From Prostheceraeus crozeri (Eukaryota > Platyhelminthes > Polycladida > Euryleptidae), in NCBI GenBank assembly GCA_907163375.1, contig CAJQUW010015655.1, positions 62,001-126,000 on the forward strand: 64,000 nt of DNA, given 5' to 3'. The position numbers and the translations under genes are program-made. This document shows positions 25,799 through 35,612 of the stretch, piece after piece. Every line of letters starts with the position of its first letter. Position 1 is the first letter of the stretch. The notes beneath the pieces are model-generated. The model had not been told where the DNA came from. It made no database searches and worked only from the letters and a program-made list of their open reading frames with translations.

Positions 25799-26640
25799 CC
25801 CATAGAGTACGTATGTAGGTAGAGTGTCGACTCAAACAAGTATCTGTATACAGTGAAAATTTGTATATAAAAAGATTCAGTTTTATGCGGAGAGTACGTT
25901 TCCGTCGTCCAAAAAATTATTTGAGCAGTTCTAAAAAATGTAAAAATTTTGCCAATTTATACTACCGAGATGACTCTCCTATATAAGTAGTATGCAACAA
26001 GTTGGATATCAAAAGGAATGAATATTTGCTGATAAGCATCCTAACTAAGCGGAAATTAAGCTGATTATCAAGGGAGTTTCATGAATTGTATTATGATAAA
26101 AGTCTTCATGAAAAAAAACGAGACCTTATTCTACTTTCTTGACTGAAATGTCAAGTTTTTAATTCAATTTTCACCGGCTTGATTTTATGATTCACTGAAT
26201 TCATGTTTTATTTCCTGAATCTGAATAGTGATGTAGACTCATTTGCATATTTCAAAGTTAACTGAAATCATTGTCTCTGAATCTGTGATTTTGCCATCCC
26301 AGTGGCAGCTGTTGCCTGATCACACGTAAGTAGATTCTCTTGAGGTTCAGCAGGAAAGCAGTAGAGCAGGTCATCGAGTTTCCAATTTAACAAACATTAC
26401 CTCACCAAGGCTGTCAGACATGGACTATCTGTAAAACAATATCATTTCCTTCTGCTTTGCTATCATGATCAGTCAATTCCGTTGTAATTTCTTCAAACTG
26501 CATAAATGCACATATCTCACATTTGGAAACAATTCCGACTGCACTCCTTTGAGTTCATTTAATAAAATCGAAAGTGTATACACATTTGCGATTTAATAAA
26601 TGCGTAGTTGCCACTCTACCTAATATACCTACTCTATGGG
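25799..26640. mobile_element. Small TIR DNA transposon (842 bp, non-coding)
   Basis: The ends are imperfect inverted repeats of roughly 65 bp. They start CCCATAGAGTA on the left and end TACTCTATGGG on the right, with similar TAGGTAGAGTG and GTATACA blocks inside. CAGG flanks both ends (25795-25798 and 26641-26644) as a probable 4-bp target duplication. No transposase frame is visible, so it is a non-autonomous element. A diverged relative of its right end (about 26390-26640) recurs at 29540-29764. Confidence 0.5.
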
Positions 26641-27350
26641 CAGGCCTATTGATATGATCACGCATAAGAAAGTATTCTTATTCACTAGAAGGACCGACCG
26701 GTCATTTTGACCGCTGCTTAACTACGAAGTGTTATAGCTTCTATGAAATTCCGTATTTCGACTTAGTTTTTCTTGACTTTTCTTGAATATGTAGTGGCTT
26801 CATATCAGTCAGATCAAAATTTGATTCGACCTATTACTTTCTTTGTTTTATGTATATCTACCTACAAGGACCGGACCGGTCAAAAATGACGCTTATTAAT
26901 ACCGCTTAGAATTTTTTGTACTTTGAATTCAATTTTTGAATAGAAATTGGAATAAGCGTGTAGTCTCAAACCAGATTGCTGCATTGTTAAAAGTGAGTGA
27001 AATGTATCGCATGAGCAATGATTTTCACATGGAAAGGTCAACCATGGGCTACGCATAATTTATTGTGCCTTTGACTTCTATTTTATTGCAGATGAACCAT
27101 GGCGATTCATTTCAAAAAATCCCTCATACTCACAATTTCATGATAATTCAATACAAATATGCAGAAACACGTACTGAATATCATTTCTTGTTTCAATTTT
27201 GCACAAATTCCTTTGGTATACCAACAATCAACATTGATTGATGTCTTCAAACAAGCAGCCAAGAACCATGGAGAGGAGATGATGAATAAGGTCATGGAAT
27301 TCATTACTCAGTGACTGTGTAGATATCATGACTGTTTCATTAGCAACCAT

Positions 27351-27848
27351 ATGGCTAAAGGTGATCGAAGCAATGAGCGGCCAAGAAGGCTCATTGCTAA
27401 TCAGATACCGACTGAGTTGCAAAGAATCGATTGGAATGATTCTAATGCCGACGAAGACATACAAAATAGTGACTAGCATGCGGACTACTCTGACCGTGGC
27501 AGTACAAGTGATCACGAAACAACTGAACTTCTGTAGCATCACGTTCAAGGACTGAATGGATATTTGTTCTTGTGATTTCGAACATGAACAAATGCCTGCA
27601 AGGAAAAGCTTTCGGCAGTGATCGGATCCAGCGTCGTGCGTTTATCAAGAATTTGATTAGCATCCAAAAAGGATTCCTGAAACGGTTAAATGTTGCAACA
27701 TTGCAGAATATGGAGTTGTTGTTTTCGACTAGATGTACAGATACCATTCATGCAAAGCTGTTTGCCAATGGCGGTGTTTTTCAACCTCATTGATATGGCG
27801 GGAATAAAACCATCGATACTATTTCGAATGACAGCTACATATGATTGA
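27351..27848 (+). pseudogene. piggyBac-like transposase, internally deleted
   Basis: From an ATG at 27351 the frame reads MAKGDRSNERPRRL, then an acidic stretch (IDWNDSNADED) typical of piggyBac N-termini, and reaches a stop after about 42 codons. The same frame after the stop still looks like transposase (DYSDRGSTSDHE). At 27768-27830 another segment reads MAVFFNLIDMAGIKPSILF, which is the conserved block after the third catalytic Asp in piggyBac transposases. The 350-450 residues that should lie between, with the catalytic aspartates, are missing. The gene is dead and the element was probably moved in trans, if at all. Confidence 0.62.
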
Positions 27849-28032
27849 TCACTGCGACAGCATATACGGCTTGTATTTCATGACAATGTCCACACAGAGA
27901 CAAAGCAGAAGTGGGCCTACCGCAAACGCATTGCAGTCGATTCAAGAAACACGAGAATGTAGGCCTTGGTGGAGAAAATGACAGTATGGCTATTCAAATA
28001 AATCTGTAACATAATGCGGAATGTGCAAAAAA

Positions 28033-29027
28033 GACGTGTGTGAAGTTAGCACCGCCACTCAGCACCGCCATCTTGAAAAATGCATGTGCAGGTCAAACCA
28101 ACGATCAGAATCGATCTAGATGCAGTGTGCCAGCATGTACCATTCACTATTTTGAAAGAATTCCTCCTAGTTTAGGAGAAATCGCTGGTTGAAAGTTCGA
28201 CATGGCAGTGATGTGAAGTTAGCACCGCCACTAAATTTTCTTTTCCAAAATACACAATCAAAACATACGAAACCCGCACAACAGATAGAAGACCATCAAA
28301 AACATTGTGCCAGCAAGTTTCAGCACCTAAATCCCCGTACTTCCGGAGAAACCAGTCCCCGAAACCACAAAATGGCAGTGATGTGAAGTTAGCACCGCCA
28401 CTGAAGTCTTTTTTTAAAATACGCAAATAAAACACGCGACACAAGTACAACTGAGAGATGATCATCAAAAACATTGTGCCAGCAAGTTTCTTCTCCTAAG
28501 ACGCCGTACTTGTGGATAAATTAGCCCCCGAAAGCTCAATGCACTGGCGGTGATGTGAAGTTGGCACCGCCATCTTGAAAAATGCATGTGCCAGTCAAAC
28601 CAACGATCAGAATCGATCTAGATGCAGTGTGCCAGCATGTACCACTCACTATTTTGAAGTTGCGGTGCTAACTTCACATCACTGCCATTTTGTGGTTTCG
28701 GGGACTGATTTCTCCGGAAGTACGGGGATTTAGGTGCTGAAACTTGCTGGCACAATGTTTTTGATGGTCTTCTATCTGTTGTGCGGGTTTCGTATGTTTT
28801 GATTGTGTATTTTGGAAAAGAAAATTTAGTGGCGGTGCTAACTTCACATCACTGCCATGTCGAACTTTCAATCAGCGATTTCTCCTAAACTAGGAGGAAT
28901 TCTTTCAAAATAGTGAATGGCACATGCTGGCACGCTGCATCTAGATCGATTCTGATCGTTGGTTTGACCTGCACATGCATTTTTCAAGATGGCGGTGCTG
29001 AGTGGCGGTGCTAACTTCACACACGTC
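28033..29027. mobile_element. Foldback (inverted-repeat) element built from a 170-bp repeated motif
   Basis: The left arm (28033-28402) and the right arm (28659-29027) are near-perfect inverted copies, ending GACGTGTGTGAAG and its complement. The motif GTGAAGTTAGCACCGCC occurs at about 28040, 28212, 28382 and 28554 (the last with one change), and inverted near 28661, 28831 and 29001. The full copies are spaced about 170 bp apart. Part of the arm sequence also recurs in the ~256-bp spacer. There is no protein-coding gene; the two 65-codon frames at 28189 and 28871 are the same arm sequence read twice. It is nested in a piggyBac-like element. Confidence 0.72.
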
Positions 29028-29764
29028 AAAAAAGTTGCCGCAGAATGGTAAAAAATAGGCAGTTGCTACATGTTTCATTGCTACTGAAGTGAAGTATCAA
29101 AGTAGTTTATATATTGTACCATTTTTCAGCCAATTCTTTACAAGTCAATTGAATGTTCAAAAGAAAGTTTTCATGCAAACTAGCTAACTTCTGTGGTAGT
29201 TCACTTTGATGGAATCTTTCTCATCATCAAACTATCATTATTTTTTCAATTTCTTGTAATCACATCATCATACATGTACATGATGATAGTATGTACATAT
29301 CATATTATGCAACACAGGCTTAGATGTGATCTCATGACATCGGACATAATGGGCAATGACTAATATAATAGCTGATGCAGTAATATAAGTGAATATTTAT
29401 AATTGAATGGATGAAAATAGTTTAATTAGCTACTTAAGATATGCCGGTCAATTTTGACCGCTTTGGTCCTTCTAGGTAGTGAAATTTCTTTGTCCTTCTA
29501 GTGTTAATAAAGCTGAGCATTAAAGTAATAGCAAACTGCATTATTACCTCTCCAAGGTTGTCATGACACTGAGGATTTGTAAGAGGATTTTTCCTTCTGC
29601 ATAGCTATCATGATCAGTCTCAAATGATCAGTGTAAATTTCTCAAAAGTGCAAAACTTTCATATTTAAAATGCGGTGGTGGGTCTAAACTCGAATTCATT
29701 TAGTAAAATCGAAACTGTATACACATTGAGCATCTGATTAATACTGAGTTGCTACTCAACCTAA

Positions 29765-30654
29765 CACGGTGTGTCAGAAATCGATTTTTGCCAAAAAAAT
29801 TCTCCACTCATTTTTTTTTTGATTTCTAGACTTATTAGGTCCTAGCAACTTGCACAAACGCAATTAAAAAAAAATCTTCCGACATCTTCGCAAATGAGAG
29901 CCAATTTTCAAAATGGCGACTAAATCACCGTTATTTTGCTAGTAACATTCGGTGATTAGATCCCTCTACTACAGAAAAGTCAATACGAAGTTCCTAGTAC
30001 TAATATTTTAAGAGAATAGATGTCACTGATGTCATGCATGATAGTCGGCAAAATCATCTATGAGCTATAGCCAAACTATGACGTCATCATTCAAAATGGC
30101 CGCCGAAAATGCGAAAATACTCTATAACACGAAAACTAATGGTTTTAGGGCCCAATAATGTATTGCGAATGGATACAAAGTCGACTATTCTCTTTCAAAC
30201 AAGATCATTTATATGTCTCTACGATGTGTGTATCTCACATAATGACGTCATCAAGCAAAATGGCCACCACCAAAAATATTTCAATGCTGTTTATCTCGAA
30301 AACTAAAGGTTTCAGAGCCCAATAATGTATTATGAATGAATATGAAGTCGTCTATTCTCTTTCAAGAAAGACCATTTATACGTCTCTACAGGTAAGTTGT
30401 GTGTATCTCATGTAATGGCGTCATCATTCAAAATGACCGCCCATACAAAGTCCACTATATTGTATTCCCTTTCAAAGTTCAAAACACACTCCAACTACTC
30501 GTATCGTACTTTGTTCGCTCGCGATGTGTTTCATTAACAGTCAGTGGCTTTGACCCGTGCTGAACTATTGCATAGAGCTCATGCAGATATCCATGAATGA
30601 CACTATTTCGCGACAAGGTTTTCTGATTTGAATATTCAAATTCTATTGAACACG

Positions 30655-30703
<49 letters not shown>

Positions 30704-31661
30704 GCACACTATTTCTAGAGCATTTTGAAATAGTCAAGATCACTGTATCACCGTTTGACTTCGAGTTCGGCATGCCTACCTTTCGACATGCCACTTTTTA
30801 CGGAGGTGGGCAAGACATTTCGAATATGCTGATTCAACTTTATAGTGTTTTGGTCACTCAAATTTAGATCTACTCGAATTTTCTTCATGTCAGAGGTTTG
30901 AAACGTAGGAGTTCCCTCAGACAGTCCTCTCCCGGAGGAAGTCGGTGAGACGGCGACGGTAACGGGATGCCTCCCACCAGGTCGAGCAAGGGTAACAGGC
31001 GAACCATCGCCTTCTGCCGAGCACTTATCCAGTATGACTTTGGATGCGAATGATTCGGTCTGATTTGATGACACAGCAAAGTTGCTCAAATTTCTCATTC
31101 TCGTCTCTAGATTGCACGAATGGGGCCTACCATGGGATAAAACAGATAGACACGTTGTACACAGTTTCTGACTTTTTGGAATACACGGAGTAGCAGGGTC
31201 AAGCTTCGGTCTTCCAATTGGCTTTTTAATTCCATGAGAAATCCTGTCGCCGAAATTTGGACAATGTCTTGCTGTCTGACAAACGAGACAGTCACAAACT
31301 TTCTCTGATCTTGATCTTGTCATGTACATGTAAGATAAGGCAACTTTAGAATGGTCGAAAACCGATATTTCTTTCTTGAAGATCCCTTTCTTGCAATCCT
31401 GCAAGATGATTCGACAAGTTCCACAAGCTGATGTAGGGAGTCGTTCATCAGAGCGATCGAAGCCATGAATGCAGTATTGTTCGATGATATCATAGTGAGA
31501 GTCATTTAAGCGGCGCATTTCCTTCCCTTTCTCCATACATATAATACAAAGAACAGACTTACTTTCTTCGTGATTACGTCGAAAGGTAGGCATGCCGAAC
31601 TCGAAGTCAAACGGTGATACAGTGATCTTGACTATTTCAAAATGCTCTAGAAATAGTGTGC

Positions 31662-31706
<45 letters not shown>

Positions 31707-32596
31707 CGTGTTCAATAGAATTTGAATATTCAAATCAGAAAACCTTGTCGCGAAATAGTTTCATTCATGGATATCTGCATGAGCTCTATGCAATAGTTCA
31801 GCACGGGTCAAAGCCACTGACTGTTAATGAAACACATCGCGAGCGAACAAAGTACGATACGAGTAGTTGGAGTGTGTTTTGAACTTTGAAAGGGAATACA
31901 ATATAGTGGACTTTGTATGGGCGGTCATTTTGAATGATGACGCCATTACATGAGATACACACAACTTACCTGTAGAGACGTATAAATGGTCTTTCTTGAA
32001 AGAGAATAGACGACTTCATATATTCATTCATAATACATTATTGGGCTCTGAAACCTTTAGTTTTCGAGATAAACAGCATTGAAATATTTTTGGTGGTGGC
32101 CATTTTGCTTGATGACGTCATTATGTGAGATACACACATCGTAGAGACATAAAAATGATCTTGTTTGAAAGAGAATAGTCGACTTTGTATCCATTCGCAA
32201 TACATTATTGGGCCCTAAAACCATTAGTTTTCGTGTTATAGAGTATTTTCGCATTTTCGGCGGCCATTTTGAATGATGACGTCATAGTTTGGCTATAGCT
32301 CATAGATGATTTTGCCGACTATCATGCATGACATCAGTGACATGTATTCTCTTAAAATATTAGTACTAGGAACTTCGTATTGACTTTTCTGTAGTAGAGG
32401 GATCTAATCACCGAATGTTACTAGCAAAATAACGGTGATTTAGTCGCCATTTTGAAAATTGGCTCTCATTTGCGAAGATGTCGGAAGATTTTTTTTAATT
32501 GCGTTTGTGCAAGTTGCTAGGACCTAATAAGTCTAGAAATCAAAAAAAAATGAGTGGAGAATTTTTTTGGCAAAAATCGATTTCTGACACACCGTG
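29765..32596. mobile_element. 2.8-kb transposon with ~1.02-kb terminal inverted repeats and a RAG1-N-like gene
   Basis: The left arm is 29765-30787 and the right arm 31578-32596, near-identical inverted copies that end CACGGTGTGTCAG. CTAA lies just outside both ends (29761-29764 and 32597-32600). A diverged unoccupied copy of the target (CTACCTAATATAC) sits at about 26617-26629, which supports a 4-bp target duplication. The 790-bp spacer is entirely coding on the minus strand. Each arm holds a (TA)n run, at 30659-30701 and about 31665-31702. No DDE transposase is visible, so it is probably non-autonomous. The ends starting with CAC and the 4-bp duplication recall the CMC/Chapaev and Transib/RAG groups, but the superfamily is not settled. 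Confidence 0.75.
30748..31593 (-). CDS. Cys-rich protein resembling the N-terminal part of RAG1 (transposon-encoded)
   Basis: This 281-codon frame starts inside the right arm, crosses the whole spacer and stops in the left arm of a TIR element. The protein has Cys pairs at residues 16-19, 57-60, 102-105 and 145-148, then H154, H158 and C160. The order LCxxC, a helical stretch, PTxxCxxC, a basic stretch, CxxC and a GRPK motif (127-130) recalls the N-terminal zinc-binding region of vertebrate RAG1 (LCRIC...PTEFCHDC...CCDIC...GRPR). RAG1-N-like proteins in transposons were reported from molluscs as N-RAG-TP. The last ~120 residues are Ser/Thr-rich with no motif. The catalytic core is absent. The function is unknown, and the RAG1 link is inferred by eye. 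Confidence 0.6.
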   Translation of the reverse strand: MPTFRRNHEESKSVLCIICMEKGKEMRRLNDSHYDIIEQYCIHGFDRSDERLPTSACGTCRIILQDCKKGIFKKEISVFDHSKVALSYMYMTRSRSEKVCDCLVCQTARHCPNFGDRISHGIKKPIGRPKLDPATPCIPKSQKLCTTCLSVLSHGRPHSCNLETRMRNLSNFAVSSNQTESFASKVILDKCSAEGDGSPVTLARPGGRHPVTVAVSPTSSGRGLSEGTPTFQTSDMKKIRVDLNLSDQNTIKLNQHIRNVLPTSVKSGMSKGRHAELEVKR

Positions 32597-32600
32597 CTAA

Positions 32601-33480
32601 TATACTTCATGAATACGATTTTGAATATGAAAATTCCCTTATAACAGCATGTCTATTTGAAATCATTAAAAATCGGAAAACAGCAGTAAAATCGTGGTTT
32701 ATGCATATTTGTTGACTTGAGCTCCTTTTCCAGGTAGGCTACACTTATTGATCGATGTATCACAATTTGTAATCGTCAATACTGAATGCTGATACAGTAT
32801 CTCTTAATGTTTCTCAGTTTTCTTTTCAATACACGTTTCTGGTACAATATGTAGAGCAATAGAATTTAACTTGGATCGTATAGCGAAAAACAAAACTACA
32901 AGAACAATATCTTGACTTCTTCTCACCACTCTATGATGATCTCTTGGATTTCACTGTGTTAGTTGATTCCAAAGGCTGCAAGTGCTTCTTTGATGACTTG
33001 TATGTTACACGCATAAGTTAATGCCTTTTAAGTTCCTGTTTCCAACGAAGCTGTGCTTAGGTTGCATTTATAGAAGCAATTTATTTAGGTGAATTTGCCG
33101 AGAGCTAACTTTCCATTTGAGAATGTAACTTTCTATTACTTTGAATTATTTGTTCTCTTTCATGGGCCAACCACGCTACAGCAACACATGTTGAGAGAAA
33201 AAGGAAGAAAAGCGAATAAAGTTTGAGTTTTAGATAAAAGATGCGATCATCGATCGGATAATGCGATCGAATCCATAAAATCGACTGAATTTACATTAAA
33301 AATCTGAATAAGAGACAATCAGCATTTACATCACAAACCATGTTACATTGCTCAGAATATAGTGGAGCTTACGAATCTCACATTAAAAAACAAATGTTCA
33401 AATCTTATGCTCGAACGATCACCATTCCAGTCAATCGTCGAATAACCTGATTTATGATTTGTGATACCGTAGTAGTATAT
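32601..33480. other. Non-coding AT-rich stretch
   Basis: No gene, RNA or terminal repeat was recognised. It starts with the right-hand remainder of the target sequence of the preceding transposon. Confidence 0.5.
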
Positions 33481-33489
33481 CTTCGCTGT

Positions 33490-34195
33490 CATCCATCCCA
33501 AGAACCAAGTCGAGAGGAGTCAGATCAGGTGCAACGTATGGAGGGAGGCCACTCTGAATCACATCCTTGGCTCATCACGTGATTTCTTAATGTTGGGACG
33601 TGGAAGTTTAGTTGCAAAAAAAGGTGGGGCGCTGACTTACATAAACACGTACGCTTTTGCACAAGTTGAGAACGTGGTTGTTGCAAAAGCATTCGGCGAA
33701 AAGCATCATCAGTCACTGTCCTGGAGATGAAAAATCCAAACTTTGCAAAAAAACTCATCAAGACTCATAACTTAGGTGATTGAATAGATTTTGTGATACT
33801 AGCTGGCGGTTTGACATCTCTCAGGATGCGGCAATAATGCGCATTAACCATTTCATCGAGAGAAAAATACGCCTTGTCAAACCTGACGATATCATCGATA
33901 ACACGGTGATTATCCAGAAACAATCTCGCGAGTTCACAGCTTTGACTTGTCGGCTGGTTGAAGTGCTTGCACAACTTGTAATTTGCAAGAAGTATCATGT
34001 CAGACAGAGCATTTATGTAGAGGTCTTTGAAATAGTAACAACCTCTTCAGCTACCTTGCGAACTGATGTGATTCCTAGCTTGGATTTTGAGTTGATGTCT
34101 TCGACAACTCGATTCACAATAATAATCGCGATACTTCTTTTCACTCCCCTCACCTCACATTCTCAGAATTTTCTCGCTCCTAAGTGTAGTCTCAT
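33490..34195 (-). pseudogene. Tc1/mariner-IS630 type transposase relic
   Basis: On the minus strand, pieces of a DDE transposase are readable in order but in changing frames. First comes a helix-turn-helix-like part (VRKVAEEVVTISK). Then comes RFDKAYFSLDEMVNAHYCRIL, here shortened to its key part FSLDEMVNAHYCRIL; it corresponds to the SDEAHFxLxGxVNxQNCRIW block of invertebrate elements. Near 33500-33560 a WPP...DLTPLD-like end is readable across two frames. Several stops and frameshifts separate the pieces, and the catalytic aspartates are partly lost. No terminal inverted repeats were found. Confidence 0.55.
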
Positions 34196-34573
34196 TTCAT
34201 GACCACCGTTGCAGAAGCGCTCCTCTGGATTGAAGAAAATATGCAGCACTTTCTTTGTCGTTCACTGCAGACAAAAATTCCACGAAGTTCATGATCACAA
34301 CTGTAATTTTGCATTGCTGAAATGCGCCTCCGAATCTTATATTCTAACTAGTATCCAGAGCACCAATCCTTCATGCCAAGATATAAGTAAAATGTCGCAG
34401 TGGTGTTTTTGCTATCCTTCTATAATAATAATAATAATAACAATAATAATGGTGTTTATTTCTCGATAATGATAATCATACAGACATTTGTTCTACATTT
34501 CGTTAACATCATACATCTACATATTGAAATGATGTTAGAATATGTACATAGAAATTTCTGGATAAGACATTGT

Positions 34574-35449
34574 TCAAAAAAACCAAATGAAAATAAAATA
34601 AAAAAGTAGGTGTACGTTCAAAAGATCCCCTTTGCAAATCCCCCTTGCGAATTTTGTCACGAAGGGAATAAATGAACATTGCCTCTTCTTGTAATGGCAT
34701 TTTTGCACTAAGAAGTGTGTCGAATACTGCAGTCGTTTCGGAATACGCTTGTGCAGCAGATGCACACGATTGTCTGAGATTTTCTTGTATAGCTTCTTAC
34801 CTATGCTTTCCCTCCTGTAAGTCAAGGAGTTTACACTGTCACCGCCGTTGTATCCAACAATATTGAAAGTGCGTTTTTGTATTTTGTCAAGTCTGACTTT
34901 CAACTTCTTAGGCAGTGAAACAAACACAGGGCAGGCATATTCAAACACAGAGCGTATTAACGCATTGTATATCAAAATCTGATTTTGTTTGGAGGTATGC
35001 CGCTTTATTTTCCGCAAGATGTACAGGCGACGATGACAACGCATAGAAACATCTGTTATGTGATCAGTCCAATCTAGATTGCAATTGATAGTGACACCAA
35101 GTATCTTCACTTTTCTGGAGATAGGAATGGAGTATCTGCTTTGAGGAATTTCACCATTCTTCAGACATGACAGTATACTTGATTTCTTTTCATTGAGACT
35201 TAGGTTGTTTTTCTTACACCAATTAGTTACATTCGCTATTTCTTTGCCAATCTCATTCTCCTTATCGTTGTTGTGCAGAGGCATGATTAACGTTATCTCA
35301 TCAACATACATGACCCGAATGGTGCAAGTATGCTTGCATTTGAGGTCAGCTACAAAAATGGCAAAAATCGCAGGTCCTAACACGGAACCTTGGAGGACGC
35401 CTCGTTTAACTTTCATCGTGAATAGCTGCCTTCCATCTTCACCATGCAT
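34574..35449 (-). pseudogene. LINE reverse transcriptase, C-terminal part
   Basis: This 291-codon frame begins next to the GVLQGSVLGPAIF block (normally GxPQGSxLGPxLF). It continues through YVDEITLIM at the catalytic site, where active enzymes have YADD, so a catalytic Asp is Glu here. The thumb region (NLSLNEKKSSIL, VKILGVTINCNLDWTDHI) and a conserved C-terminal tail follow. About 160 bases between this and the preceding frame still encode an SAFDSVSHSLVLEKF-like palm segment, but with a stop and frame changes. Confidence 0.68.
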
Positions 35450-35612
35450 CTTCTTCCATTGAAATAGCTTCTTTCAAAGCCAATTTGCTCAAACTTCTCA
35501 AGGACAAGTGAGTGGCTGACAGAATCAAACGCCGATCACATGTCAATCGAGATGATAGAGGCTCTGGAGGTTGAAGGGTCGTCATAAAAATGGTAGGCAT
35601 TATCCAAAATAT

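Larger units (their letters stand above)
26683..29503 (+). mobile_element. Deleted piggyBac-like transposon carrying a nested foldback element
   Basis: The ends are inverted repeats: CACTAGAAGGACCG on the left and, on the right, a GGTCCTTCTAGG copy followed by GTCCTTCTAGTG. A second inner copy of the ACCGGTCA/TGACC motif lies near each end. TTAA follows the right end (29504-29507), as piggyBac elements target TTAA; the left flank reads TATT and may have mutated. Inside are remnants of a piggyBac transposase (27351-27848). A foldback element (28033-29027) is inserted after the transposase remnant. Confidence 0.62.

Noticed and set aside
25788-25815. Possible terminal exon after the array (V-A-G-P-stop after TTCTTTTAG)
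   Set aside because: It is very short, and the sequence overlaps the end of a TIR transposon. There is no support beyond a generic acceptor.
28189-28871. Two 65-codon frames, one on each strand
   Set aside because: They are the same arm sequence of the foldback element read in opposite orientation, with no protein features.
30659-30701. (TA)n run as a regulatory or replication feature
   Set aside because: It is a simple microsatellite that is present in both arms of the inverted repeat.
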